A stretch of DNA of 64,000 nt from Macquaria australasica (Eukaryota > Chordata > Actinopteri > Centrarchiformes > Percichthyidae): assembly GCA_005408345.1 (NCBI GenBank), contig SEMN01000227.1:496001-560000 (forward strand), given 5' to 3'. The notes below the pieces were generated by a model. That model searched no databases, was not told the origin of the DNA, and was given only the letters and a program-made list of their open reading frames with translations. This document shows positions 35,165-48,050 of the stretch, one piece after another (position 1 is the first letter of the stretch; each line of letters opens with the position of its first letter). A program made the position numbers and the translations under genes.

Positions 35165-36930
35165 TTTTAAAGCTTTTAGCTGCATCTCACACCTGTGATG
35201 TGCAGATGTTACAGGTTTTCAAGCGATAGGCTATTTTTAAAATAGTGCTGAGAAGTTGGACTCTGTTGCTTTGGTATGTTTTGGGTCTGGACCTCTAAAT
35301 ACTCTTTCGGGTTTTTCGACCGTTGAGCACCTTTTAGGCCACAAGGCTGAGAGTTGTACTGGTATCGAGTGGAAGTAAAGCAATCAATGCTTCATTATCC
35401 TTCCAAAACACTTATACTCGTTTGCCAGTTTATTAGGTTCAACTAATGTAATAGAACATGAAGGTTATGGTGTTTTTGTTGACACTGTTTTAGAAAGGTG
35501 TTGACTTTAACTTTATGGTCATTTTTTGTGGTGCTGTTGCATTTTACTAATGTTTAGTGGACCCTCATATGCATGTGAGTATTTATTATGTACATGTTGC
35601 TGTCACTCTGTGTGCTTTAGCAACAGGTTTTTGATGGAAACATCATGGCAGTAAAGTTTCAGTGAACTGAACTATGTACGAGCTTGCATGTGTGAGTGCA
35701 CGTGCATGACAGTCAGCATGTGAGCGTGGGAGAGAGAGAGAAAGAGAGGGAGCGATTTAGAGAATGCAAATTCCTCTCCTCCACTTTAATGTTCTGTGGC
35801 CTGACAGCGAGGGAGGAAAAAGCCTCACAAAGCTTCTCCTACAAAGCTCCACTTTCTTTTCTCTCCTCTCCCCTCTTGCCTCCTCTCTTCTCTTCCTCCC
35901 TCTCTTTGCAGCCACACTGATCCCATTCTCTCTGCCTACTTGTTTGTGGTGAGACTGATGTTGTAGGTTAGGGGAATACTTCATGCTTTGATGTTACATC
36001 CAGCAGTTTCACAGCGCTGCGCTTTTGATAAGAAAAAGCAAGGTGCTTTATTATTAAAAGAGGTTAAAAATCCTTTTATATGCCCATAAAAAGGGGTAAG
36101 TTGCAGATATGTCCGCTCCCCAAATTCACCAACATTTTTTAAGCCTAGTAATTTTATTTTTGTTTATTTTGTGAGTTTTTATTTTTCCCTTTAACTCCTA
36201 CTTAAGCCGCAATAGAAAATACAATCCTTCTCTCACTGGCAGCACTGCCTAGAAAAAAAAAAAAGAATAACAGCAATCATTGTCTAACAGGCGAGGCGAG
36301 TCCTGAATCTTAAGTGGGCAGCTGGGACGAAGGCGCAGACACCAGGGGAACCTTGCTGTTGTTCCCTGGACTGCGGCTGGAGCTCCACTTGATGATGTAT
36401 TAATCAGTAAATAAAAGGGAAAATCCCTAATAGGCTTCTGGTAAAGAGAGGAGGAACACAGCTAGGCTCCGTCTCATAATGAAGATGTAGTGTAGTCAAA
36501 TACACGAGGGAGGCGAGGCAGACGGTCTCATACACAGGCAGATTTTTAAACAAGAGTTTAAGTGAAGATGGAGGAGATAGTTGGGGGATGGCGTTTGTGC
36601 ACACAGCAGCTGGCATTTTTTTTTCCTGTTCACAAATTCTTGACTATCTTTGAAATAGAATAAAATCCTTTTTAAATTTAAAATATGGCTCAACTAATTA
36701 ATTCACTCAACACAAGTTAGTCAACTGTCAGAATGGTGTTTTTTTTCTGTTTATTCAAGAGCATAGCATTGATGATGCTGGAAATTCAGCAGGTTAGCTT
36801 AGCTTAGCGGTTTGCTGGGGGTTAGCTTTAGACTAGTTCGAACTTGGAAGGTCACCTAGGGTAACTGGTTAACCTTAACGATAATAGTGATACTAGGAAG
36901 TACTGTATAATAGGTGTAAATATTGTTACA
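35165..36930. other. upstream flank, no gene seen
   Basis: Contains a purine then pyrimidine low-complexity stretch (GAGAGAGAGAAAGAGAGGG at 35731; CTCCTCTCCCCTCTTGCCTC near 35865). No supported exon. Confidence 0.45.
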
Positions 36931-36949
36931 GTGTATTGTAATGTAATGT

Positions 36950-37110
36950 AAAAAAAAAAAGCCACCAGCAGGTTTACATTTGTGGTTCAGAGTGAAATGT
37001 CTCAAAAGCTATGGGATGGATTACTGTGCAGTTTGGTGTAGACATTAATAGTCTTAAAGCACTTTGATAATCCTCTGACTGACTTTTCATTTAGATCGAA
37101 AAATCTGGTA
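36950..37110 (-). repeat. teleost gene-desert repeat, reversed fragment
   Basis: GTGAAATGTCTCAAAAGCTA, AGACATTAATAGTC, ATAATCCTCTGACTGACTTT and TTCATTTAGATCG read as the reverse complement of the 30700 family words. Confidence 0.6.
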
Positions 37111-37114
37111 AAAA

Positions 37115-39240
37115 TTCAAATTTGTGCAATACTGACAATACTCACCGAGCCACTAGTGTGGCTGTAGACTCTCAGTCTTGTTTACACAAGAAAATAGTGT
37201 GTGTTTTAATTCCAGTTCGGTTATACAATGCCCCTTCCTTATTTATCCAGGAAAGTGCCTCACTAAGTCTCTTTTACAGAAGTGTCCTGGCCAAGATAGC
37301 AGAACATAGAACCTAGAGGTTACAAAACATATAACACAGTTACACAGGTTTCTCCTGGTTTTCTATCAGATATCAATCAAAGTCAGGTTGACAGCTACAG
37401 TTTTCACCCAACCCCTGCGTCTTTCAGTGTGGTTCAATCTGAGGTCACTTAGCGAAAAACCCTGCGATTCATAGGCTCCACCTTTTTGATATTTAATTAA
37501 TTCCATCCAATTTGATTATTTCTGCCTCTGAGAAATGTTTGAATAACAAATAAACCAATCTGTCTGTTTTTGCAGTTCTTTCTGTTTGTGTGTAAATCCA
37601 TGTCTGTACGGATGAGAGAACAACCTCTCACTGTGTTTGTTATTGTGTGTGTATGTGTGTGTGAGAGAGCTTTGATGGGAGGGGATGTCGGACATCACTC
37701 GTTGTTTAGTTTGTCCATCATTCATCTGTCTGTCAGCTTTAGCTCTTCCATCTGTCTGCGTGTATCTGCAGGCATGTCTCTGTATGTCATTCCTATAGCG
37801 GTACATAATGAAAGTTGTTGTTTTTATTGTGTTCTTGTGTGAATCATACCTAAGACAGACAAATCCCCAACCTGTCCCACTCAGCCTGAGTGTCTGGATC
37901 ATTCCCAGCCTGCTTCACTGTGTATGAAAACAGCCAATTACGGGCCCAGACTGGCCCGGCGACTGGGTTTTAGAGCCGGTCCAAATGCGGGGCAAAGTTG
38001 GTTGAATATGGATTGTGTCACAGATGTCATTGTGAATAAATATGGCCATTTCTTTCCAACTCCACCTAGAATCAAATTGCACTCTCTCTTGTTTACTCTT
38101 TCTGTCTTCGTCCTCCAGGTGTGAGTCTGAGTCTTCTTTCTGCCTTAAATCAGGTGTAAGCAGCTCAGACATTGTTGTGATAAAACAATGAACCCAAATT
38201 CATCAAAAAGGCCACGTTTGCCTCATTTACTCCACAATGCTCATTGCGACATCGAAAGGACCCGATGCTGTCTTTAGTTTTACTGTTCAATCTTATTTGA
38301 GCACGATGCCAAAGAGGCTGTTTATTCCAAAAGTAAATCCATATTTACAAAATCATTACCAGACATTCCTCGCTCCATATATTTCATGATTCTAAACAGG
38401 TTCTTTTTTTATAAATATGAAGCAGGATCCAAGACCTGCAATAAAACACTCCTGCATCCTTGACCATAAAATGATTTCAGTGAGCCAACTCATGTGATTA
38501 TTTTGTGAATGCAGAGTTGTACAGAGCTGATATCTGGTGTATAGGCATTAACCCCGTCACTGTCCACAAGAATACACCAAGCTCAGCACAGCAGAGAATG
38601 GGGAGAGACAATAATAACTTCAGACACATAGCCTACAGGATGGATTCTGGGTGGAGGTGGGGTTAATTTTTTCTTATATAGGTCAATAGCTTAAGATGTT
38701 TTCTGCAACTTTTAGACATTTTCCTAAACTTATGTCCTTAAATGGAAAACCGAATGAGGTTTTATCCAACAGGCTGTCGTTTTGTGTTTTTAAACTTGAC
38801 TTTTTTACTAGATTTTTTTCATCATATACTATCATGTCCTACTATATAACATTTAAGAAATATTGTAACTGACTCATTAAGGACAGCTGCTGAGTAAATG
38901 TATTAATGGGGATTTGTGCCTCAAGTTCATTTCCCTGTCAATTAGTCATATTGAATGTCACCTCACCGGAAAACAAAGTCTTGATTGGCAAACTATGACA
39001 AGTGGCCACAGCTCACCTGGAGGTGGGAGAAGTGTAAATGATGAAAATGTCACAATATTGTCAAAGTTGGTGTTTTTATCATATTATATTATATTTTCTC
39101 TCTTTCTCTAAAGCACTGACAAGTGCTATGTTATTAAAGTTTACCTACTTAATTCAGTGGTATTGAACCCTTTGTACTGGTATTGCTGTTGCTACATGCA
39201 CTAGCTACAGGAGACAGACGCCGCAGGAGGCCTATTCTCA
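37115..39240. other. upstream flank, no gene accepted
   Basis: No frame with recognisable domains. A (GT)n-like patch is at 37645. TGGCCCGGCGACTGGGTTT at about 37950 looks repeat-like but was not identified. Confidence 0.4.
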
Positions 39241-39315
39241 GTAGTCTCTTATTTATTAATTTATGTATGTTACTGTATTATTAACATTACATACATATAT
39301 TTTCCCTCTTCTCAG

Positions 39316-39416
39316 GTTTCATGGTGGTGTGCTCTGGTCTCGGTCTCTGCTTCTTTCTTGCCTTCCTCTTTGCCAGGAGGCACGTATTTTTCCATCACAG
39401 GAAGCCAACTCATTGA
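39316..39416 (+). CDS. possible terminal coding exon of an unknown membrane protein
   Basis: Directly after TTTTCCCTCTTCTCAG, a strong acceptor with a TTAAC branch-like site near 39280, the frame reads (G)FMVVCSGLGLCFFLAFLFA then RRHVFFHHRKPTH and stops at TGA 39414-39416. That is a 19-residue hydrophobic segment with a short basic tail. It would be the end of a single-pass protein spliced in phase 1. No upstream exon, signal peptide or partner domain was found between 34.3 and 39.3 kb. An AATAAA lies near 40000. It may be chance: many such frames exist, so function is not assigned. Confidence 0.3.
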
Positions 39417-40429
39417 AATCACTGAGAGCGATCTGAAATCAGTAACAATCATTGAAACTGTCAGCCGCCAACAGCCGATGCAAAGCACGTATACTCTAGC
39501 TGTATTCCTACCCTGTCATTTGCCTTAAACTTTCTCCAACACTGTGATTTTTTCAAAAACACTTACAGGTGCAGTCCTTCATATGGCTTGGAGCGGATTT
39601 TTGCTGTATCACAGCTTGACAGAAATCACTTTTATCCATTTTCGCAAAACGCTGCTGTGTGCAACAAACCACTCCACTGTGTTGCATTTTAAAGGATTGC
39701 ATCAGTAAAGTTTCTCCACATGCATTTTTAATAAGTAACAATAGCCTTTTTGCTGGATGCGCAATTTAAGCAGAAATGCTCAGCAAGTAATCATAATAAG
39801 GTTTATGGCATGAACGTCCCACGGAGCAGTCGTACCCGAACTAAACCACGCTGACAAGAAGTGAGCAGGGTCTTTTAATGGGTCAAGCCTGCATGGGCTG
39901 GAGTCAACTCTATTGTTAAAATATATGACAATGTTTCTTATGTGTAGTTGGGGAATTTCTAAACATGCAGTTAGGTAAGCTGGGGACCAATTTTAAAAAT
40001 AAAGTTTTGGCCACACTCAGCTGTACCAAATGTGCATGTAACTTAAATAGGGACTGTTGCCCATTAAATTCTCATTAGTAGCAAAGCTACGATGAGCATA
40101 GAGACATTTCACTGCTGCAGAATCAGAGCAGTCGAAGTAATATCTTTGAGCTTTGTGATAGAGAAAGAAAGCAACCATCCACATGACTGTTTCTAAAACT
40201 TTGGACTGAAGTGGTTTCATTGTCTGGAAGAGATGTATGACAGTGACATCTTGCAGTGAAATCTGGCCTGAGACCTTTGCTTCTGGGGTATTCATCTGTT
40301 TAGAGGAGCCTTCATTAACAAGAATTGCCATGTTTTTTTTTTTGCTGGAGCACCTCTGTACCAGCACAGTTGGTCAGGTCACTGTGGCTCCGACCCTCTT
40401 TACCGTTGCCATTAATTGATTGTTACCAT

Positions 40430-40700
40430 AATTGTAGACCTGAGAAGTGGGACTTGCGCTCGAGTCACAAAAATTAGGAGTTTAGACTTGGACTTGAGAC
40501 TTATAAGTAGAAACATTCAAGTCTCAAGTTTTGACCTGGTAAAATGCAAGAGGGCATTCAGAGGCTTGACAGACTTTCATCTTGACTTGCAATTTTCTAA
40601 AGACTTACTTGGCTCACTTGGCTTGTATTTGCCCTCACCGACTTGAGATGTCTGAGACTTGCTCTGATAGACTTCAGACTTGACTTGGACTTGGTAGGTA
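40430..40700 (+). repeat. CAAGTC/GACTTG repeat family, copy 3 (longest)
   Basis: GACTTGCGCTCGAGTCAC, ACAAAAATTAGGAGTTTAGA, CTTGGACTTGAGACTTATAA and GACTTGACTTGGACTTGG. Shares the ACAAAAATTAGGA word with copy 1. Confidence 0.8.
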
Positions 40701-40879
40701 TTCATACTAAAAACAGTCCTGTGTTAAAGCAATGCAAGGGGCTGTACTAATGGGGGAGCGTTGGTTCTGGTAGCGTTGAGACAATGAAATACGATCCATA
40801 AAGTCCAGTTGTTGTACCAGATTAATGTGACTAAAGGCTAATCAGACGCCAATACTATGCCCAACGGTTTATAATACAA

Positions 40880-41060
40880 ATAAAGTAAGCAGCAGAAAAT
40901 ATGCCTTTTAGGAATAAGTGCTTGCATGTATTTGATTGGGCAACACAGCGCCTTGGCAGATGACGTTGCGTTGCGGCAAAAGTTCAGCCTGGTTCATATT
41001 TGCAGAGGCTGCGTTTTTTCATGAAGGGCTAAAGTTGGTTTGAAAGCAGCCTTAGAAACA
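40880..41060 (+). repeat. unclassified interspersed repeat
   Basis: TTTGATTGGGCAACACAGCG, ACGTTGCGTTGCGGCAAAAG and AGAGGCTGCGTTTTTTCATG resemble recurring GACGTTGCGTTGCG-type fish repeat words. Bounds are approximate. Confidence 0.35.
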
Positions 41061-41064
41061 TGTC

Positions 41065-42145
41065 TGTTACCGGTGAACTCAAGAGGTAAGCCCCATTATA
41101 CATAACCTAAAGGTAAAATATGTACAGTCCATATATATGCGTTCACCTAATGCACTCGAACAGGCAGGCCTCATGAATTGACTAACCTGTAACAGCTCTC
41201 CTGGACTGCATGGCCTCTAAGTTTGAGAGTCTGGGGAAGTTTTGACATTTGGGAGCCAAGAGGGTAGATTTGAATTAAAAGAGACAAGGTGCACATAGAG
41301 ACAAGCCCAGCAGGTTAATGATCACTGTGCCACCACCAGGCTCCAGCCATCTGGTTAGCTTGTATTAGAAGCTGTTCCTGCTCAGCACAAATGAAGCTAC
41401 AGAGGAGGTAGGAGGTAGTTTGGTGGCAGGGTGGTAGAAATCTGGTAGAGGATGCTTATTAAATGTGAGAGTGGGTGTGAGGTATAGTGCAGTGCTTGCT
41501 TCCAGATAATTAAGATATGAGCCACAGGTGACAGTGATGCTAACAAGGACGGTGGCATTTTTGTCTCATGGTGGACAGAGCCTGCCAGCATGACAGACAA
41601 GTCTTTACCACAGGGTGTCCTTATGGTTACCAAGACTCCATTAAGTATGCCTAGACTCTGTAGAATTACAAAGCCTGAAACACAAAGTTAACATCTGGAA
41701 AGTCATAGAATGTCACAAAGAAAAAGACAAGAAAAGTCATTTTTCTGTAATGTGCAACCTCCGTTTGTTATAAGGACATGGAACCACAGGCTTGGATCCA
41801 GACATTATGTGACACTGCATGTTCAATTCCTGTTGTCTCCTATATATTCATTTAGTGGCATGAAACAAAACTATCTGCATGACTACATACTGTAGCACGA
41901 GGGGTAAGTGACCCATTAACATGTCTCTTTCCTTTTATTGGTGGTTTTCGAACCAAAAGTTAGATACTTCTCATTATATGGAGAAACTCTACTTCACCAC
42001 CTCATTGTGAAACAAAACTTCTGTGTTTTAAGGTATTAAGCTAATTCTTAGTTTAATTATTAATTCAGTTAACATAATTCTTGATTAATATTTTTTATTC
42101 TAGCAAAGGATCAAATGACTCTGTGTAATGTTATCGGCCCATCAC
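41065..42145. other. upstream flank, no gene seen
   Basis: No supported coding exon or repeat named. A short ATG...AAGAGgtaagc that looks like a first exon at 41060 was considered and dropped. Confidence 0.4.
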
Positions 42146-42149
42146 AACA

Positions 42150-42468
42150 AAGATAACTAACAAAGATAGCAACTAGCTTGTGAAGAAAGTGAAGCATTTA
42201 GCAGCTAAAGAGCCAGATATTTTTCTCAGGAGTTGATGGAGACCAAAAACAGGCTAAAAGGAGAGCGGATACTGACTTATATTTGTCAGGTGGACACAAA
42301 CGTAACTCCAACTGAATGCTAATGTTGCTCTATGAATTCTGGATGAGTAAATAGGTAAGTGTTTGCTAACACGCCATAAAAACTTTGAGCTTATTATATG
42401 TCAATAGTGTATGTCCTTGTTTGTTGCCCCCAAGTGGCCAAAGAAATCACTTAATGCTGCTTTAACTC
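42150..42468 (-). repeat. 'AGCTGC' MITE-like family, reversed copy
   Basis: Reverse complement of the family: it ends, in plus coordinates, with AATCACTTAATGCTGCTTTAA. AGCAGCTAAAGAGCCAGATA, TTCTCAGGAGTTGATGGAGA and TTGTTGCCCCCAAGTGGCC agree with 28499 and 53405. The left end is missing. Confidence 0.75.
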
Positions 42469-42929
42469 AAGGTCTCCTTACTAGGTGTTCCTGGGAATCC
42501 ATTAGATCTGAGCAAATCCATTTGCAGGTGAAGACTGTAAGATGTGGTTGAAAGCTCTGCAAAAAGCTGGTACTTTGACTTTGAGTTTAGATTGTTTTTT
42601 CAAACTTTGTTGTCACTTTGGGTCAGACTTTTCTGGCGTCTACATGGAAGAATACTGTATTGAGTCATTGAGAAATTCATCAAACTAATGATTTTAAATG
42701 AAAAAAATGAAGATAGGATCTTAAACTCCTCAGGAGGAGGATCTGCTGTCTTTTCTGCCATCAGTCCCTTTTGTTCTGTCTCATTCACTAACTTGCTCTT
42801 CCTCACACACCATCCCTCTCTGGCCATTCCACCCACACTGTTTGAGCAGAGACAGAAGAGAAACATATTGCTCCTATTATACTCTGGCATTTGGTTTTCC
42901 ATAGAAAGCAGTGATTGTGTTTCCATTGG

Positions 42930-43160
42930 AGCGCGGTGATATAGATGATGGCTTTGGCAGGCGGCAGACAGGCCTGCTCTGATGAGCTAACACTCAGCTG
43001 GAAGAGAATGGGATGGGAAAAGGCATGAAAAATGGTGCAGCGTTTAGCGTCGCTTGGCACCGCTGCCGTGGGTTCATTGAGTCAGAAACGAAGAGGCCGT
43101 CTTAGTGGGGTGTGACTGTCACTGCTGGATGACAGATTGCATTCTGGGTCCTCTGAGGGA
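42930..43160. other. GC-richer island, possibly conserved
   Basis: GAGCGCGGTGATATAGATGA to CTGCCGTGGGTTCATTGAG and AACGAAGAGGCCGTCTTAG are unlike the flanking repeats. No coding frame. Weak regulatory guess. Confidence 0.2.
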
Positions 43161-43784
43161 AGCACAGAGGATAGGATAATGGTTATGAAATAAAAGTCTC
43201 CCATACTGTGAAAACAGACAAAATACGGTAACATAAACTGCCACTTTAAGGTGAAATATTCAGCTACACAACAAAAACTGTTAGCAAAAAATGTCATTCC
43301 TAAGCAGTACATTCACACAATTTCACCCTCCTCACATCCCTGAACATATTGTGTTTGAAAAGCCATATTGATCGGTAAGCAAATGGCATTTTTGGCATGA
43401 AACATCACTGCTTGGCACTTCAGGGAACAAGCTGACAACCCGGCCTTAAGAAGTCAATAAACTGGTTTCCACAAGGGGCCAAAATGCGCTCACTCCCTCA
43501 GATTAGGATATTACTTGATTGCTGTTAATTCCCTCATGCCATTGTCTGGTCATCAGAGGGGATTTGTCAGTTGAGCTGAGCGGTACTCTCAAATCAAAGA
43601 CATTCGATCTTGTGAGTCAGAGACGCAGCTGTTGTAAAAGAGCTCTAAATATTTACCTCAGTCTGATCTGCAGTGCACCAATTCCTTATGTAAATGACAT
43701 ACAGTAAGTTGATTTTAATATAACTAAAAGCTCTAAATAGGAGAATGTACAGTGTAGCTTTGCGTCCACAACTAGTTGAAAAAT

Positions 43785-44195
43785 ACATGCCTTGACATAT
43801 TATTGCTTTATGAAGTTGTTATGGCTAACATGCTAGCATACAGCCGCCTAGATAAGTCAAGCAGACACAGAAACATTATCATCCATTTGAAATTTTGTCC
43901 ACCCAATAAAAGTAAGTACAATATTCATTCTCCTTAGTTCGGTCTCCACCAACTCCTGAGATAACTACCTGGCTATTTAACTGCTAAATATGCCACTTTT
44001 TTTAACCCAGGTAGTCACTTACTTTGTCCGTCTGCTGTTTGGTGTAGGGCAGGTTTCATACAGTAGGTTTATCTGGGCATTTTTCCTGAATATGGGTGTT
44101 TGCTGCTGGAAAACATTGGTTGATGAGAACGCTGAGACTGAACAAACAGTACTGGAAATGTGATTTTTTTTTCTCTCTTCTAGAAAATACCTCTT
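43785..44195 (+). repeat. 'AGCTGC' MITE-like family copy
   Basis: AGTTGTTATGGCTAACATGC, TTCGGTCTCCACCAACTCCT, TCTGCTGTTTGGTGTAGGG and GCTGCTGGAAAACATTGG. It is aligned in order with 53405-53835, including the TTGTTATGGCTAAC lead-in that copy 28499 lacks. Confidence 0.75.
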
Positions 44196-44937
44196 CAGGC
44201 TAAAGGCAAAGTAATTAAGCAGTAAAAAGTAGGACTCTTGCACTGGCTGTATTTGTATAGTAAAACATGTTAAGTTTGCCCTGCAGTGAGACAAGCTGAT
44301 GAAATGGTTAATCTCCTCACCATCACAAATGTCCACCAGAATATTTCTCCCAGCTCTCACATGATCATTGTAGCATCACAGGAAAACTGCCAGCAGCTCT
44401 GCGCTAATCGCTGCTTGATATCAGTTGATCAAAATCTTTGAGGTTACACTTGGCAATGTCATACATAAGGCAAATTAGTGCAGAAGCATGCTAACTAAAA
44501 TATATATATTAACTTTTACTCTGGCAGCTGTAAGACCTGAATGTGAATGTGATAAACCTTTGCTATGCCTTTCTTATTCATCCTGACTGGGTAAATAAGG
44601 GTTACAATCCTTTATAAAAGCTTATCTTAAGAGCAAAAGCGGGAGAGGAAGCTTTTATGGATCTGCAGCGCATCGCATATCAAGTGCGTTCCACCAAGGG
44701 TAACCACGAATGAGAGCACTTTCAAAGAGAATGGAGGAACATCTCAATCTAAAAGCTCCTGTCAAACTAAACAAACAATGAATCTAACTGTGACTCTGAA
44801 GAACCTTCAGATGAAGCAAAGTGACACTGACAATTGTCACAGTTTGTCTAAGTCATAAAAAAAAGTTGGAAGGACATGGAGGGTGGGAGAAAAAGTGAAG
44901 AAAAAGCACAAAATTAGAGCAAACTTTTTATGGCTTA

Positions 44938-45014
44938 TGCTGCATTCACGTGGATTCAGGCAGACGGCAGACAAACAACACCTTCTGGACGGTACGGGAA
45001 AAACAAACAAACAG
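44938..45014 (-). repeat. inverted-terminal-type repeat, reversed end
   Basis: TGCTGCATTCACGTGGATTC, AGGCAGACGGCAGAC. Reverse complement of the end of 17533-17652 (GTCTGCCTGAATCC, ATGTGAATGCAGC). Confidence 0.7.
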
Positions 45015-45385
45015 TCAGATGGAATGGCAGGACGGCAAAATGAAACAGCCATGATGATATGTTACTACAGTGCTTTACAAAGAATGGAATAAAATATATT
45101 AAAATTATTTTGTGTCTCTTGTCTTATGTAATTATTCTAGTAATGCATGTAGCTATAACTTTCTCTTAAAATTCTATTGCAAACTTCAAATGTTAAATTC
45201 CCTCTAAAATGTGAGGACATTCATTCATTCCAACATGGACAGTGAAAGGAGAACTGCACTTGGTGTATCCCTCGTTTGTTTGTCTGAAAAAGAGATGTTT
45301 TTAGCTTCTCGTTGTCCAGATCGTCCATGTTTTCTCCTTATGTGAAGGAGCTATGTAACAAATGGTTGTAAATTTTAACTTTGGA

Positions 45386-45800
45386 CGGCAATTCCGTCTA
45401 CCGTTACCGGTATTCTCTGCCGGCCTCACCTAATTTTACCGTCCTGCTTTCGTCCACTAATGGCCGGGCCACACCGCCGACTTGAGCAGCGCGTGATGGC
45501 TACCTCGCTGAACTGTTACGGCTGGCACGTGTGTGGTGTCCACACAGAGAGCGTTCCTGCTACGGCGCTGCTGCTGCCAGCCCTGTCTTTCTACATTGAG
45601 TTTGCCTTTGATAATGGCCATCAGTAATGCATCCGGTGTAGACAGCCTGTGACTGCTTATTGCTTTTCAAAGTTGGAAAACACCAGAAAAAGTTTCGTAT
45701 TAAATAGAGGGCAAGACATGCACTGTACTATACCTACAGTGGGCATAATAGGACTATGATGTAGTCCTTATTGCCGAGTCACTTCGCCATCCTGCTGTTT
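45386..45800 (+). repeat. two repeats joined: inverted-terminal type plus hAT-like
   Basis: CTCTGCCGGCCTCACCTAAT and TTTCGTCCACTAA match 17550-17600, and the match ends abruptly at 45463. GGCCGGGCCACACCGCCGAC then begins a second unit, running through CATCCGGTGTAGACAGCC. The second resembles CpG-rich fish hAT-type repeats, but no transposase is present. Its right end is uncertain. Confidence 0.5.
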
Positions 45801-46854
45801 AAAATGCATGGTTTCATGTCTAGGGGAAAAAAGAAGCTGAAGGCAGATTAGGAAGTGCTAATTAATCATCCATAATCAGAAATTTCAGTACCTTACTGAA
45901 TAAAAGAAAAATTAATAATTAATTCACTCCCAACAATCTATGCACGCTTCTGCAAACAGTATGCGCTGCTTTTGTTCCTTCAGTCATTAACCTTTTTAAC
46001 CTGAGGCTGTAATTCCTTTTATTTACAGGCTTATAGTTCAGTCACATTTCTCAGCCAGCAATGCCATATATTGTTATTTTCAGGACAGATTAGACTACTT
46101 TGAATATACCATCATTTGGAATATGAGTGGCACTACACATTTTCTAGGATCGGTTTTCTGAAAAAAATGTAGTTAAAGGATTGAAAATAAATGTGAAATT
46201 TGTTCGATTTCTTGGTAAAGTATAAAAAGGAAAACAAATGTCAGGCTTTTATTAATCTCTCATCCACTTTACAGTTAGTATTCTATATTATAATATAGTA
46301 ACATAGTATCCCCCCAGTCTGTTCTCACTATATAGTCCTCAATTCAGAGTTATTCAGGAAGTACTCATTAACAGTTGGATTAATTAATTATCAGGTTGTT
46401 CCCGATTCATTCTTCTCTCGTTCCCTAGTAACTACTCACATTTTTGTGTACCGACTTGTAAAGGGTTACCAACAAGGTTAACAAGCATCACCACTGTCTC
46501 ACCACTGTCAAATTACTTCCACTGACTTGTTGATCATGTTGTTTGCGGTGTGGAGACACAGGAAAACCATCTTATTTATTACAGATTTTAAACTCTGCAC
46601 TGTGTTTGGTTGAGTCAGAGAAGGTAGCCCAATCTGCCTCCTGTGCACAGAGCTGTGTACATAGATATGATTGTATTTCAACAAATGAAAGCCTCTAATC
46701 TTTTACTCTTTATTTCATTTAGAGGCACTGCACAAAGACTGTGAAAAGTCGTCACCTGTGCGCACACACACTCACATGCACGCACATTTACAAGGCATAT
46801 TAACACACACAGAGTGGGACAAATAGACAGAGACACACAATACCTACAAGCTTG

Positions 46855-46901
<47 letters not shown>

Positions 46902-48000
46902 TACTTTGAATTCCATTTGCCCCGTAAAGCTCCCCAAACTGCTCTTCTTAATTCTTCCCTTCAAAAGCAAAGCCAGGGGAGTAATCCACAATCTCAGGAT
47001 CTTCTCTCTTTTGCTTCCAAATGCAAATGGAAATCCTTGTTCTACATATGGCTTATTGAACGGTTCAGAGAGGAAGCTGTTGCCTCTCATCGGTTTCCTG
47101 CAGAAAGCTGAACGAGAATTTCTATCTATCTATTGCTGAAGCCTCAGACGATCCCGCAGTGCTCTAATTTCTCACCTTACAGGAAAGTTATTCTGATGCA
47201 CAGAGAGGAATCATCAAGAGAAGGAGTTTAAAGCTACACCACATCTTATCTTAAGTGGATATAAGCATCCTCTCCCTACTAGTTGGAACTAAACACGATA
47301 CAGCCAGTCCAAGGTTTGGACAAACGTTTTACAAACTATAACAGAACATTCCTCACTTTTTCCTTCAAACAATGCTTTCAAATAACAATCTGGCAGCTAT
47401 ATTAAAGGCAGCTATTGCAGGAAGAAGGGACATTATGGATGCACTACTTTTCAAATTTAGAGAGAGCACATGCTTTAAGACAGTCTCTTCTGCCTAGCAC
47501 CACCTGTGACTACCGAATAAAGGCAAAATGATGATTTAAAGCTTATAAGTGCTGTTCGGTTGAATCCCTTTTGTGTTTTATCTATAGAAAGTGACAAAAT
47601 GGACGTTCATTTATATGCAAACGTGGAAATGATTTTGAGGATTGCTGCCTTTGCATGTCAGACATCTTTTACACATGTCATTAACATGTGTTCCATATCA
47701 GCTTTATGTCCAGATATGATTTAAAGGGACTACAGCACAGATTAAAACACCTCCTCTCTTGAGACCAGATTGCTTTTATTAAACACAGACTGCTGTGCTG
47801 GCCACAATCACAAAAATACATTTCGCGACTCATTTCTTATAATCTGAGAATTGCATTGAATGTATTAAATTGCATTGAGCTGAAGTGAACTGAGCTGAAT
47901 GGAATCAAGCTGAACTTACTTGGACTGGCGTGAACTGAAGTGCCATTGAATTTGCTGTCTATTGAAATGAACTTAACATAGAGAGTATAGACCTGTGCTG
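45801..48000. other. upstream flank, microsatellite and low-complexity
   Basis: Holds the CA tract at 46857-46899 and a degenerate TGAAC/GAGCTGAA run at 47870-47960 (GAGCTGAAGTGAACTGAGCT). No gene seen. Confidence 0.45.
46857..46899. repeat. (CA)n microsatellite
   Basis: Uninterrupted CA, about 21 units. All nearby long frames rich in TH or CV residues read through it. Confidence 0.97.
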
Positions 48001-48023
48001 CTGGCTGCTGATAAGCAGAGCGC

Positions 48024-48050
48024 TGTGTGTGTGTGTGTGTGTGTGTGTGT
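48024..48050. repeat. (GT)n microsatellite
   Basis: About 13 TG units. Confidence 0.95.

Noticed and set aside
35696..35984. Overlapping frames on both strands in purine/pyrimidine-rich DNA
   Set aside because: Low complexity on both strands with no motif.
41060..41090. ATGTCTGTTACCGGTGAACT followed by CAAGAGgtaagc as a possible first exon
   Set aside because: A 9-codon frame ending at a donor is easy to find by chance. It lies at the edge of a repeat-like block and no partner exon with matching phase was found.
47870..47960. TGAAC/GAGCTGAA run as a possible satellite or binding array
   Set aside because: Short, degenerate and without a stable unit, so more likely a decayed simple repeat.
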